A stretch of 64,000 nt of DNA from Piscicoccus intestinalis NBRC 104926 (GCF_001515525.1 NZ_BCNQ01000002.1:1-64000), one strand, 5' to 3'. Positions 25,822-36,921 are shown, counted from the first letter of the stretch. The notes: generated from the letters alone by a model not told the origin. Numbers and translations are program-made.

Positions 25822-26589
25822 TCAGGTGCGCACGTCGCGGCGCTCGAGGATCACGGTGGTGAGGGCGACGATCACCGCCGTGGCCAGCACCGATGAGCCG
25901 ACGAGCCGAACCACGCTGGCCACGCTGAGCGAGGAGGCCGAGAAGCTCGTCCCCACGCCGTTCGCCAGCACGGTGCCGAGCTGGGTGGCGTCGGTCGCCA
26001 GCGCGTACGGCAGGATCGTGGCGACCGGCCCCGCGATGAGGAGCAGGACGGTGCCGATCCCGCCGCCGAGCAAGGCCACCGCGACCGGGGGCGCGAACGA
26101 ACGGCTCAGCGCCGAGACCCCGGACTGCAACGCCGCCACCGGGGCGCACGCCACCGACACCACGAGGCTGGCCGCCACGTAACGCCCCGGCAGTGCGCCG
26201 TCGAGACCGAACACGACCGTTCCCATGACGGCGACCGTCCCGAGCAGCACCACCTGCATCGTCGCGGCCAGCGCGCAGACCGCGGCGGCCTTGCCGATGA
26301 CGATCCGCAGTGTCGAGGTCGGCCCGCCCATGAGGGCGTTCCAGTTGCCGCCACGATGCTCCGGACGCCAGACGAGCGAGGCGAGCACACCGACTCCGAC
26401 CGGCAGCAGCGCCATGCCGTAGAACCCGATCGAGCGCACCCACAGCGTGTGCCAGCCCTGGTCGAACCCGGCGGCGGACCCTGCCGTGCTCCCACCTCCG
26501 GACAACACCGCGAGCACCGGAAGCAGCACGACGACGACCCAGGCCGCGGACCGCCTCAGCTTCGCGAACTCCACCCGAACGCTTTCCAT
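25822..26589 (-). CDS. ABC-2 type permease (second permease of the exporter)
   Basis: A 255-residue six-TM permease in the style of lantibiotic-immunity/bacitracin exporters (EpiE/BcrB/MutE type): MESVRVEFAKLRRSAAWVVV, then WRPEHRGGNWNALMGGP (an amphipathic coupling region) and several long TMs. ATG 26589 follows the stop of the first permease by one base, with GGAGGG nearby, so translation is coupled. It ends the (-) operon HK-RR-ATPase-permease-permease, and convergent uvrA-like DNA follows. It would form a heterodimeric exporter pore with the upstream permease. Confidence 0.85.
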   Translation of the reverse strand: MESVRVEFAKLRRSAAWVVVVLLPVLAVLSGGGSTAGSAAGFDQGWHTLWVRSIGFYGMALLPVGVGVLASLVWRPEHRGGNWNALMGGPTSTLRIVIGKAAAVCALAATMQVVLLGTVAVMGTVVFGLDGALPGRYVAASLVVSVACAPVAALQSGVSALSRSFAPPVAVALLGGGIGTVLLLIAGPVATILPYALATDATQLGTVLANGVGTSFSASSLSVASVVRLVGSSVLATAVIVALTTVILERRDVRT

Positions 26590-26590
26590 C

Positions 26591-27342
26591 TCAACCCTCC
26601 AGCCGGTCGAATCGGCGCGTGACGACACCGAACAGCACCGCGCCTGCGATCGCCAGCGCCAGCCCGCTGGCATAGGACACGTCGAACCACACGAGATCCG
26701 TCCCGACGAAGTCGGCCGGCGTGGCCAACCCGTAGTAGCCCCACGGGATCAGGTGCGCCGCCCACGGCGGGAACACCTGCGAGAACGTCGCGATGAGAAT
26801 GCCGACGACTCCCACCGCGAGGCCGACGAGTTGGTTCTCCACGCGTGCGCTGAGCACCAGGTGAAAGGCCAGCACCGTCAGGTTGATGACCACCGTCATC
26901 GCCGCGAAGCCGAGCCATTGCGCGGTGGGGAACGGGGCGCTGACCCCGATGACCAGGCCGAACACCGCCAACCCCGCGGTCGGGACGAGCGTGCCGAGGG
27001 CCACGAGAGAGCCGAGCACCCCGAACTTGGCGCGCAACAGGCTCCCGGGCGTCACGCCTGCCGTCGAGGAGAGCAACCATCCCCCATCGGTGTGTTCGAT
27101 GTCGACGACCCGGCTGGCGAGCACCGCCAGCAGCAACGGCGCGATGAGGCAGAACGCCATCGCCTCCGAGGCGAGGAGGAGCTTCCACACGTACCCGTCC
27201 GGGTCTCGAGCGCGCCGAGCGCGGCGGACCCGAAGGTCTGGACAACCGTGACGCCCCAGACGGCCAGGGGCAACAGCAGCAGCAGCGGCCACACGCGCAG
27301 CCGACGCGTCTTGGCGATCTCGACATTCGACGACGAGGTCAC
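26591..27342 (-). pseudogene. ABC-2 type permease (first permease), one-base frameshift
   Basis: GTG 27342 overlaps the ATPase stop (GTGA). Reading gives VTSSSNVEIAKTRRLRVWPL, a first TM, and LGALE, then loses frame near 27205. One inserted base in the GGTC-CTCGAG context would continue as DPDGYVWKLLLASEAMAFCL, and the rest (about 200 residues, five more TMs) is intact. Length from start to stop is 752 bases, one short of a multiple of three. The complete protein would be about 250 residues and homologous to the second permease. A sequencing indel is the simplest reading. If real, the exporter is dead. Confidence 0.8.
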
Positions 27343-28244
27343 AATCCACCCCCGGCGGTGAGATCCATGAACAGGTCCTCCAGCGATTGCTCGGTCCGAC
27401 GCACGCCGTACACCCCCGCGCCCGCGGCGACCAATCGGTCCACCAACCGGCGGGTCTCCCGGTCGTCCAGGGCCGGGACCACCAGGCGTCCGTCCACGAA
27501 CCGGGCGGCCAGCTCGTCCGGCACCGCGCTCGCCGCGCGCTCCGGCTCGAAGCACTCGATGACGACATCCGGTGTCGAGGCGGAGAACAGCTCGGCTCGG
27601 GTGCCCTGGAACAGCAGGCGGCCGCGGCCGAGGATGCCCAGCACGCTGGCGGTCCGATCGATCTCGCCCAGCTGATGACTCGACACCATGACCGTGACTC
27701 CGTCGTCGGCCAGGCGCCGCAGCAGGTCGCGCATCTCCTCGATGCCGGCCGGGTCGAGACCGTTGGTCGGTTCGTCGAGAATGAGCAGCCGCGGACGCCG
27801 GGCGAGCGCCATCGCGATGCCGAGGCGCTGCTTCATGCCCAGGGAGTACTCGCGCACGCGCTTGTCGAGCTGATCGTGCATCCGCACGGTGCGCACCGCG
27901 TCCTCGACGTTCGTCTGCGGAACGTCGAGCAGCCGCTGCACGATGCGCATGTTCTCGCGCCCTGTCAGGTGCGCGTACCCCGGCGGTGACTCGATGAGCG
28001 AACCGATGTCGCGCAGGAGCCCGCGGCGGGTGTCGCGGTTGACCGGCCGCCCGAAGACTCGGGCCTCGCCCGCGCTGGGTGAGACGAGTGCGAGCAGCAT
28101 CTTCATCGTCGTCGACTTGCCCGACCCGTTCGGCCCGAGGAAGCCGTACACGCAGCCGGCCGGGATCCGCAGGTCGAGACCGTCGACGACGGTTCGGTCG
28201 CCGTACCGCTTGGTGAGCCCGTCGGTCTCCACGAGAAAAGCCAT
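27339..28244 (-). CDS. ABC exporter ATPase (bacitracin/lantibiotic-immunity type)
   Basis: A 301-residue ATPase: Walker A GPNGSGKST near residue 40, Q-loop region, signature YSLGMKQRLGIAMALARRP, Walker B LLILDEPTNGLD and switch His in VMVSSHQLGEI. The EYSLGMKQRLG form and a roughly 80-residue C-terminal extension are characteristic of BcrA/EpiF-type ATPases. It powers export of a membrane-active peptide or antibiotic with the two permeases downstream. It begins 101 bp after the response regulator, and a CGTATG-N8-CATACG dyad lies in that gap (28301-28320). Confidence 0.92.
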   Translation of the reverse strand: MAFLVETDGLTKRYGDRTVVDGLDLRIPAGCVYGFLGPNGSGKSTTMKMLLALVSPSAGEARVFGRPVNRDTRRGLLRDIGSLIESPPGYAHLTGRENMRIVQRLLDVPQTNVEDAVRTVRMHDQLDKRVREYSLGMKQRLGIAMALARRPRLLILDEPTNGLDPAGIEEMRDLLRRLADDGVTVMVSSHQLGEIDRTASVLGILGRGRLLFQGTRAELFSASTPDVVIECFEPERAASAVPDELAARFVDGRLVVPALDDRETRRLVDRLVAAGAGVYGVRRTEQSLEDLFMDLTAGGGL

Positions 28245-28300
28245 GCCCTCAGCCTCGCCACCGGCGCGCGGTGTGTCGTCTGCCCGCAGCGGTAACCGCG

Positions 28301-28320
28301 CGTATGCCTCCGGCCATACG
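28301..28320. promoter_or_regulatory. 20-bp dyad upstream of the ABC ATPase gene
   Basis: CGTATG, 8 bases, CATACG. It is centred 66 bp before the ATPase start and after the response-regulator stop. NarL/LuxR-type regulators such as the adjacent one bind dyads of this size, so it is a candidate target of the two-component system that controls the exporter. Confidence 0.5.
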
Positions 28321-28345
28321 TCGGTCGCGGCCCGATGGGGTCGGG

Positions 28346-29011
28346 TCAGGAGGGGCGGACCAGGCCCGTCTCGTACGCGAGGACGACGGCCTGCACCCGA
28401 TCACGCAGGCCGAGCTTGTGCAGGATGCGCCCGACGTGCACCTTCACGGTGCCTTCGCTGATGACGAACTCGGCGGCGATCTCTGCGTTCGACAGGCCGC
28501 GCGCGATGAGCTGCAGCACCTCCCGCTCCCGCGGGGTGAGCCGGTCTAACCGGGAGTCGGTGTGGCCGGCCCGATCCGAGGGCGGCCGGCCGCTGGTGAC
28601 GTGCTCGATGAGACGCCGGGTGGTGCTCGGCGCGACGACGGCGTCGCCGTCGTGCACGTGTCGCATCGCGGCCGCCAGCTCGTCGACGGGGGTGTCCTTG
28701 AGGAGGAATCCCCCGGCGCCGGCGGCCAGCGCCTCGTAGGCGTACTCGTCGAGGTCGTAGGTCGTCAGCATGAGGACCTTCGGCGCATCCCCCCGCTCGA
28801 CCAGCCGCCGGGTCGCCTCCACACCGCTCATCCGCGGCATGCGCACGTCCATGAGCACCACGTCGGCGGCCACGCTCGTCAGCAGGTCGAGCGCGCTGTC
28901 GCCGTCGTCGGCCTCCCCGACGACCTCGAACTCGGGTCGGCTCTCGAGCAGCATCGCGAAACCCGCCCGGACGAGGTCCTGGTCATCGACGAGTACGACT
29001 CGGATTCTCAT
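28346..29011 (-). CDS. NarL/LuxR-family response regulator
   Basis: A 221-residue regulator: receiver domain with acidic pocket (VVLVDDQD), phospho-acceptor Asp55 (VVLMDVRMPRMSG), Thr switch (VLMLTTYD) and KDT lysine, then a LuxR HTH (LTPREREVLQLIARGLSNAEIAAEF...GTVKVHVGRILHKLGLRDR). Its ATG overlaps the histidine-kinase stop in an ATGA junction and has AAGGGGA upstream. It should activate the ABC exporter genes that follow when phosphorylated by the paired kinase. Confidence 0.94.
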   Translation of the reverse strand: MRIRVVLVDDQDLVRAGFAMLLESRPEFEVVGEADDGDSALDLLTSVAADVVLMDVRMPRMSGVEATRRLVERGDAPKVLMLTTYDLDEYAYEALAAGAGGFLLKDTPVDELAAAMRHVHDGDAVVAPSTTRRLIEHVTSGRPPSDRAGHTDSRLDRLTPREREVLQLIARGLSNAEIAAEFVISEGTVKVHVGRILHKLGLRDRVQAVVLAYETGLVRPS

Positions 29012-30210
29012 CGGTCCCCTTTGCACGGAAAGGTCGCGTCGACCTCGAACCCACCCTCGCGGCGGGGCCCGACGCGCAGATTGCCCCCGTGAATGGTGAC
29101 GCGCTCGCGCATGCCGACCAGCCCGACTCCGCCCTCGGTCGTCGGCGGGCGGGTCGAGCCCGAACCGTCGTCACGCACCCGGACCCGCAGCCCGGAGCCG
29201 GTGCCCTCCACCCGCACCTCGACGGCACCCACCCGGCCGGCGTGCTTGCGCACGTTGGTCAGCGCCTCCTGCACCACCCGGTAGGCGGCGGTCCCGACTC
29301 CGGGCGGGACGTCGCACGTCGCCCCGGAGGCGGTCAGTCTGACCGGCAACCCCGCCTCCTGGGCACGGCCGACGAGGTTGCCCAGCTGGGCCAGGCCCGG
29401 AACGGGTGATGCGTGCTCGTCACGCAGCTCGTCGCGCAGCCCGGTGAGCACACCACGCACCTCATCGAGTGCGCCTCGGCCGGTGTCGCGCACGGTGAGC
29501 ATGGCAGCTTTCGCGCGCTGCGGATCCCGATCGACGGTGGCGGCCGCGCCGTCCGCCATGACCACGACCGCCCCGAGGCTGTGCGACACGATGTCGTGCA
29601 GGTCGCGGGAGATTCGGGCTCGCTCCTCGGAGACGGCGGCTCGCGCGCGAGCTTCTCGTTCCCGCTCGGCCTGCCGAGCACGTTCCTGCAACCCGGCGAT
29701 GTAGGCCCGGCGCGTGCGCACGAGGCTGCCCCATGTCCAGGCCCACGCGACGCATCCGAGCAGGGCGGCGATGTCGGACCAGCGCAGATAGAGCGCGGCA
29801 CGATTCGGCAGGATCGCCAGCAGCACCCACGCGACCACCGCCCCCGCGCCGGCCACGGACCGGACGCGCTCCTGCCGGGAGGCCAGCGTGTACACCGCCA
29901 AGGCGAGCAGCACGTCCGCCGGGATCACGGGTGCCCCCAGCAGCAGATGCACCGTGGCGAGCGCGACCAACGAGATCAACACGGTCAGGGGCCGATGCCG
30001 TCGCCACGGCAGCACCGCCCCCATGGCCACGCTGACGATGCTCACGGCGACCAGACGCCATCCGTCGGCCATGACCGGCAGGAGCGGGAGCCCGTACAGC
30101 ACCACCAGGACCGCCACCAGCGCGTCGAGCGCCACGAGACGGCGACCCCGCGGAAGCCCTCGCGAGGTGGCGACCGACGACTCGTCCCCTTGGTGCCCTG
30201 TGCCCCTCAT
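29008..30210 (-). CDS. Membrane histidine kinase (HisKA_3, NarL-type partner)
   Basis: About 400 residues. The N-terminal half has several TM segments (DALVAVLVVLYGLPLLPVMA; LVAVSIVSVAMGAVLPW; VLISLVALATVHLLLGAPV; VLLALAVYTLA; and more), followed by a coiled Glu/Arg-rich linker (LQERARQAEREREARARAAV). Next come the phospho-acceptor RISRDLHDIVSHSLG and an HATPase domain (VVQEALTNVRKHAG; DDGSG; GGVGLVGMRERV). There is no periplasmic sensor domain, which is the usual form of intramembrane-sensing kinases that detect cell-envelope drugs. GTG codons at 30213 and 30219 are alternative starts. Confidence 0.92.
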   Translation of the reverse strand: MRGTGHQGDESSVATSRGLPRGRRLVALDALVAVLVVLYGLPLLPVMADGWRLVAVSIVSVAMGAVLPWRRHRPLTVLISLVALATVHLLLGAPVIPADVLLALAVYTLASRQERVRSVAGAGAVVAWVLLAILPNRAALYLRWSDIAALLGCVAWAWTWGSLVRTRRAYIAGLQERARQAEREREARARAAVSEERARISRDLHDIVSHSLGAVVVMADGAAATVDRDPQRAKAAMLTVRDTGRGALDEVRGVLTGLRDELRDEHASPVPGLAQLGNLVGRAQEAGLPVRLTASGATCDVPPGVGTAAYRVVQEALTNVRKHAGRVGAVEVRVEGTGSGLRVRVRDDGSGSTRPPTTEGGVGLVGMRERVTIHGGNLRVGPRREGGFEVDATFPCKGDR

Positions 30211-30262
30211 CACTCCCACGCTAGCCGCAGACGAGAGGCGTCATCGCACAGCCGGCCCGGGG

Positions 30263-30375
30263 GTGACCTCTCGACGCTCACCGAGCGGTCACTGCCCCAT
30301 CCTGAGACGGAGCCGGCCCGCTGACCTGCGCAGACGCGCAGGCCGCACGGATTGACCTCTCACGAGCGGTCAATC
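30263..30375. repeat. Double-dyad intergenic element, copy 2
   Basis: The first dyad is GTGACCTCTC, a 10-base spacer starting GACGC, then GAGCGGTCAC (30263-30292). A central hairpin CCTGCGC-AGAC-GCGCAGG follows (30325-30342). The second dyad is GATTGACCTCTC-AC-GAGCGGTCAATC (30350-30375). Spacing between dyads equals that of copy 1 (12648-12760) within one base, while the central hairpin differs in sequence. It starts 4 bp 3' of the RelQ-type gene and ends 53 bp 5' of the kinase start. Confidence 0.72.
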
Positions 30376-30378
30376 GGC

Positions 30379-31107
30379 CTACCCGGGCCCGGCTCCGTTG
30401 CCGCCGATGAACCGCAGGAAGGTGCGCACCGACTCCTCGCTGACGGGCGTGGGCGACTCGGCGAACTGCGGCTGCAGCTCCTGGGCGAGCCGTTCCATCT
30501 TGGCGTCGAGCTCGGCGGCAGTCTCGGCGGCCTGGATGAGTTCGGAGTTCAGCTGACCGGGCACGTGTTTGTCGTACTTGTAAAAGATCTTGTGCTCCAG
30601 CGACGCCCAGAAATCCTGAGCGATCGTGCGGAACTGGATTTCCACCGGAACGACGATGCGGCGGTCGGAGAGGAAGACCGGCACGGCGACGATCGCGTGC
30701 AGCGACCGGTAGCCGCTCGGCTTGGGGTTCTTGATGTAGTCCTTGAGCTTGAGCAGCTCGACGTCGTCCTGCGAGCACAGCATCTGCTGCAGCCGGTACG
30801 CGTCGCTGATGAAACTGCACACGACGCGCACGCCGGCGATGTCGAAGATGTTCTCCCGGATCGAATCCTCGTCGGGGCCGCAGCCGCGGCGTCGGGCCTT
30901 GGCGATCATCTGCTGCGGGTCCTTCAGCCGCGAGCTGACGTGCTCGATCGGGTTATACCGGTGGACCTGCTGGAACTCCTGACGCAGGATCGACAGCTTG
31001 GTCTCGATCTCCTGGATCGCGAACTTGTACGACATGAGAAACCGAGACAACCGGTCCCGACCGACCGCGAGGGCGATGACCACGTCTTCCGTCTCGAGCT
31101 CCGTCAT
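30379..31107 (-). CDS. Small alarmone synthetase (RelQ/YjbM-type GTP pyrophosphokinase)
   Basis: A 242-residue single-domain (p)ppGpp synthetase. It has YNPIEHVSSRLKDPQQMIAK, the DIAGVRVVCSFISD Mg/ATP site, NPKPSGYRSLH (guanine loop) and VPVEIQFRTIAQDFWASLEHK with the catalytic Glu. There is no HD hydrolase and no TGS/ACT region, so it makes but does not degrade the alarmone. ATG 31107 gives the family N-terminus MTELETEDV. It is monocistronic between the PTS operon and the two-component cassette. Confidence 0.92.
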   Translation of the reverse strand: MTELETEDVVIALAVGRDRLSRFLMSYKFAIQEIETKLSILRQEFQQVHRYNPIEHVSSRLKDPQQMIAKARRRGCGPDEDSIRENIFDIAGVRVVCSFISDAYRLQQMLCSQDDVELLKLKDYIKNPKPSGYRSLHAIVAVPVFLSDRRIVVPVEIQFRTIAQDFWASLEHKIFYKYDKHVPGQLNSELIQAAETAAELDAKMERLAQELQPQFAESPTPVSEESVRTFLRFIGGNGAGPG

Positions 31108-31221
31108 GGCCGGAGAATAACCGGCCCACCGGCGCGCGACCTGGGGATCAACGGCGGATGGGTGCGCACACACACCCGCGCCCGGCCCCCCGAGGGAGCC
31201 GGGCGCGGACGGTACGACAGG

Positions 31222-33048
<1,827 letters not shown>

Positions 33049-35634
33049 TCAGTCCTCGTCCATGGGGACGAGCGCACGCACTTCGGCGGGGGTGGCACAC
33101 CTCACGGCCTGGGCCGCCAGTTCCTTGCAGTGATCGAGCGAGTAGGCGCGCACCTGCGCCTTGATCGACGGGATCGCGGGAATCGAGCAGGACAGCTCGT
33201 CGACGCCGAGGCCGACGAGGATCGGCACGGCCTGCGGGTCGGACGCGACACCACCACAGATGCCGAGCCACTTGCCGTGCTCGTGCAGGGCGTCACAGGC
33301 GTTGCCGATGAGCGCGAGGATCGCCGGGTTGCACGGGTCGACCTGCGCGGCGAGCTTCGGGTGCCCGCGGTCCATCGCGAGGGTGTAGGAGGTCAGGTCG
33401 TTGGTGCCGACGCTGAAGAACTCGCAACCCTCTTCGGCGGCGAACTGCTTGGCCATGACGGCCACCGACGGCACCTCCATCATGATGCCGACGGGCACGT
33501 GGGTCGTGGCGCCGAGCTTGGCGTACTCCTCGTCCCAGATCCGCTTGGTGTTCCTCCAGTCGTCGATGGTCGCGATCATCGGGAACATCACGTTGAGCTC
33601 GGCCCCGGCGTCCGCGGCCTTCATGATTGCCCGGCACTGGGCCCGCAGCACCTCCGGCTTCTCGAGGCCGACGCGCACGCCGCGGATGCCCAGGAACGGG
33701 TTCTCCTCGGCCGGGATCGGCAGGTACGGCAGCGGCTTGTCGCCGCCGACGTCGAGGGTGCGGATGACCAGCGGCTGCCCCGGGGCCAGCGCGCGGGCGC
33801 AGTCGGCGTAGACCTGCGCCTGCTCGTCCTCCGTCGGCGCCTTCGTGCGGCCGAGGAAGACGAACTCGCTGCGCAGCAGGCCGACGCCCTCGGCGCCCCT
33901 GGTCTGCGAGTCCTGCGCATCCTCGACGCCACCGATGTTCGCGACGACCTTGATCTGGTGGCCGTCGGTGGTGATCGCCGGCTCGTCCTTGTGCGACTCC
34001 TCGCGCGCCTTGCGCTCCGCCATCCGCTGCTGGCGGCCGAGGATCGACTCGATCTCGGCGTCCGAGAGGTTCTGCTGCAGGGTGCCCTTCGAGCCGTCGA
34101 GCACGACCTTGGCCCCGTCGGCGATCTCCAGCGCGCGCCCCTCGATGCCGGCGACCGCCGGGATGTCGAGGGAGCGGGCGATGATCGCGACGTGCGACGA
34201 GGCGCCACCGTTGGTCGTCGCGAAGCCGACGACCTTAGTGCGGTCGAGCTGCGCAGTGTCCGAGGGCGTGAGGTCCTCGGCGATGAGGATCGTGCCCTCG
34301 GCCAACTCCGGCTTCTCGCTGCGCTGCCCGGTCAGCTCCTCCAGCACGCGCTGGCCCACGTCGCGCACGTCGTTGGCGCGCCCGGCGAGCACCTCGTTCT
34401 TCAGGCCGGCGAGCCGGTCGGCGTACGTGTTGAAGGCGCCGCGCCAGGCGTACGGGGCGCTCTTGCCCTTGTCGATCGCGCTGACCGCGAGGTCGAGCAG
34501 GTCGGGGTCGCTGAGCAGCTCGGCGTGGGCCGCGAAGATCGCCGCCTTGTCGGGGTCGGATTCCTTCTCGAGGCGGTTCTGCAGCGCGGACAGGTCGAGG
34601 ATCGACCGGTCGATCGCCGCGTTGAGCTTGCGGCGCTCCTTGTGGTGGTCCTCGCCGAACTCCTCGACATGGATGTCGTCGTGGCGCAGCTGCAGCACGG
34701 TGCCGACGCCCAGGCCAGGGGAGGCCGAGACACCGAGCAGGAGGTTCGGGTCGCCCGACCGCGGGCCGGTGGCCTCCGGCTCCGGCTCCGGCTCGAGTTC
34801 GGCCTCGTCGACGGCCGGCACCGGGCCGGTGTCGTCGGTGGTGATCGGGGGGCAGTCCTCGCCGAGGCCGGTGCGCACGCCGTCGCTGATCTGGGCGATG
34901 GCGTCCTCGGCGTCGGGACCGGTGGCGGTGATGACGATCTTGTCGCCGCGGGCCACGGCCAGGCCCATGATGCCGACCATGCTCTTGGCGTTCGCGGAGT
35001 CGTCGCCGCGGCGCAGCCGGATGTCGGAGGTGAACTTCTTCGCGAGGTTGACCAGGGTCGCCGTCGGGCGGGCGTGCAGGCCGGTCGGGTTCGGCACGAG
35101 CAGCGCCTCGGAGGTGACCGTTCGGCCTCCGACGGCAGCGCCGCCCTCGGCCTGCTCGGCGAGATCCACCTGGGCCGCGACATCCTGGCCTGCGGTGACC
35201 AGGCCTTCGCGGGGCTCGATGCCCGAGATGCGGTCCGAGTTGGCGATGACGACCTGGGTGAGCAGGCTCTTGGCGTGGGTGGCGACGGTGTCGAGGTCGA
35301 AGGTGACCAGGAGGTCACCGACCTCGACGTGGTCGCCCTCCTTGACCGCCGGGGTGAATCCCTCGCCCTGCATCTTCACCGTGTCGAGCCCGATGTGCAT
35401 GAGCACCTCGAGGCCCTCGGCGGAGCGCACGGTCACCGCGTGACCGGACGGCTGGACATCGGCGACCTCACCGGCGACCGGCGCGATGAGCTCGTTGCTC
35501 AGCGGATCGATCGAGAAGCCCTCGCCCACCATCTTCTTGGCGAACACCGGATCGGGCACCTGCTCGATCGGCACCATGATCCCCGTCAACGGTGCGGTCA
35601 GTTCGATTTGCGACACAGTCGTGCTCGCTTCCAC
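33049..35634 (-). CDS. Fused PTS phosphotransferase IIA(Glc)-HPr-EI
   Basis: An 861-residue cytosolic protein that carries phosphate from PEP to a sugar permease in one chain. Domains: IIA-Glc type (about 1-150, His80 in VLMHIGLDTV, His65 in SGHAVTV); HPr (about 172-258, His187 in PTGLHARPTA); an acidic Glu-Pro linker (about 278-288); EI (about 297-861, His481 in NGGASSHVAIIA). GTG 35634 is chosen for the strong GAGGAGG upstream. Partner EIIBC is next in the operon, so the two genes make a self-sufficient system. The fusion order is rarer than separate ptsH and ptsI. Confidence 0.95.
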   Translation of the reverse strand: MEASTTVSQIELTAPLTGIMVPIEQVPDPVFAKKMVGEGFSIDPLSNELIAPVAGEVADVQPSGHAVTVRSAEGLEVLMHIGLDTVKMQGEGFTPAVKEGDHVEVGDLLVTFDLDTVATHAKSLLTQVVIANSDRISGIEPREGLVTAGQDVAAQVDLAEQAEGGAAVGGRTVTSEALLVPNPTGLHARPTATLVNLAKKFTSDIRLRRGDDSANAKSMVGIMGLAVARGDKIVITATGPDAEDAIAQISDGVRTGLGEDCPPITTDDTGPVPAVDEAELEPEPEPEATGPRSGDPNLLLGVSASPGLGVGTVLQLRHDDIHVEEFGEDHHKERRKLNAAIDRSILDLSALQNRLEKESDPDKAAIFAAHAELLSDPDLLDLAVSAIDKGKSAPYAWRGAFNTYADRLAGLKNEVLAGRANDVRDVGQRVLEELTGQRSEKPELAEGTILIAEDLTPSDTAQLDRTKVVGFATTNGGASSHVAIIARSLDIPAVAGIEGRALEIADGAKVVLDGSKGTLQQNLSDAEIESILGRQQRMAERKAREESHKDEPAITTDGHQIKVVANIGGVEDAQDSQTRGAEGVGLLRSEFVFLGRTKAPTEDEQAQVYADCARALAPGQPLVIRTLDVGGDKPLPYLPIPAEENPFLGIRGVRVGLEKPEVLRAQCRAIMKAADAGAELNVMFPMIATIDDWRNTKRIWDEEYAKLGATTHVPVGIMMEVPSVAVMAKQFAAEEGCEFFSVGTNDLTSYTLAMDRGHPKLAAQVDPCNPAILALIGNACDALHEHGKWLGICGGVASDPQAVPILVGLGVDELSCSIPAIPSIKAQVRAYSLDHCKELAAQAVRCATPAEVRALVPMDED

Positions 35635-35828
35635 CCTCGGCCTCCTCGACCGTCGGTTCGGCACGCATCGCTGTGCTGTGCCGCTGGACCTGTACGGCGT
35701 GCGACAGGCTACCCCCTGCCGGTTCGCCCGGACGGCCTAGTCACCCGAGCACTGTGGACGAACCCTGAATCGTGACCGTCGCGCGGGGCCACGGCTGCTC
35801 GCGGGCCCCGCTGACGACCCGTCTGACG

Positions 35829-36761
35829 TCAGAACCCGACGTTGTCCTTGCCCTTGAGACCGAGCATCTGCCGGGCCTCGTCGGGGGTGGCGATCTCGAA
35901 GCTCAACGCCTCGAGGGCGGCCCGGATCTTGCTCACCTGAGCGGCGTTGCTCTCGGCGAGCTCACCGGGCTCGATCCACAGCGAGTCCTCGAGACCGACG
36001 CGCACGTGGGAGCCCATCATGGCGCCCTGCGTGGCGAGCAGCATCTGCGACTTGCCGGCACCGAGGATCGACCACAGGTACTCGTCGCCGAGGAGACGGT
36101 CGGCCGTGCGCCGCATGTGCATGAGGTCTTCGGGGTGCGGGCCGATGCCGCCGAGCAGACCGAAGACCGACTGCACGAACAGGGGGCCGCGGGTCAGGCC
36201 GCGGTCGTGCATGTGCTTGAGCGTGTAGACGTGCGAGATGTCGTAGCACTCGAACTCGAACTTCGTGCCGTTGGTGGCGCCGAGTTCGAGGATCGTCTCG
36301 ATGTCTTTGAAGGTGTTCTTGAAGACGACGTCGCGGGAGCGCTCCAGCGCCGGGGCCTCCCAGTCGTACTTCCACTCCTGGTAGCGGTCGAGCATCGGGT
36401 AGAGCCCGAAGTTCATCGACCCCATGTTCAGCGACGCCAGCTCGGGCTTGAACGCCTTGACGGGGCGCAGCCGCTCCTCGACGGTCATCGCCGGGTTGCC
36501 GCCGGTCGTGATGTTGAGCACCGCGTCGGTGTTGGCCTTGAGCTTCTGCAGGATCGGCTCGAAGTGCTCCGGATCCTGCGAGGGCCGCCCGTCCTTGGGG
36601 TCGCGGGTGTGCAGGTGCACGACCGCCGCGCCCGCCTCCGCCGCCGCCAGCGCCGAGTCCGCGATCTCGTCCGGGTTCGACGGCAGGTAGGGCGACATCG
36701 ACGGGGTGTGGATCCCGCCGGTGACGGCGCACGTGATGATGACTTTGCGGATCGCGGCCAT
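35829..36761 (-). CDS. BKACE family beta-keto acid cleavage enzyme (DUF849)
   Basis: A 310-residue TIM barrel. BKACE enzymes condense a beta-keto acid with acetyl-CoA and split it to acetoacetate and a new CoA ester. Visible features: KVIITCAVTGGIHTPSMSP, the metal-binding pair in VVHLHTRDPKDGRP, ITTGG, LNMGSMNFG and the C-terminal GSHVRVGLEDSLW with the catalytic Asp/Glu. ATG 36761 has GGAAGG upstream. It diverges from an SDR that could form a beta-keto acid. The subgroup substrate (3-keto-5-aminohexanoate, dehydrocarnitine or other) cannot be read from the sequence. Confidence 0.92.
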   Translation of the reverse strand: MAAIRKVIITCAVTGGIHTPSMSPYLPSNPDEIADSALAAAEAGAAVVHLHTRDPKDGRPSQDPEHFEPILQKLKANTDAVLNITTGGNPAMTVEERLRPVKAFKPELASLNMGSMNFGLYPMLDRYQEWKYDWEAPALERSRDVVFKNTFKDIETILELGATNGTKFEFECYDISHVYTLKHMHDRGLTRGPLFVQSVFGLLGGIGPHPEDLMHMRRTADRLLGDEYLWSILGAGKSQMLLATQGAMMGSHVRVGLEDSLWIEPGELAESNAAQVSKIRAALEALSFEIATPDEARQMLGLKGKDNVGF

Positions 36762-36921
36762 GGCTCTGCCTTCCCTGTCAGGTGTCCTTTCGCCGCAACG
36801 TAACGCGCGAGCAGCGCCCCGCGTCGGGGTTTCGCCGCTTCCCGTCGCGGACGCTCCGTGGGTTCCACGGGGGCGCTCGACGTGCGAGTGTCGTCATGCG
36901 GTTCGACGAAAGGGGAACCCC

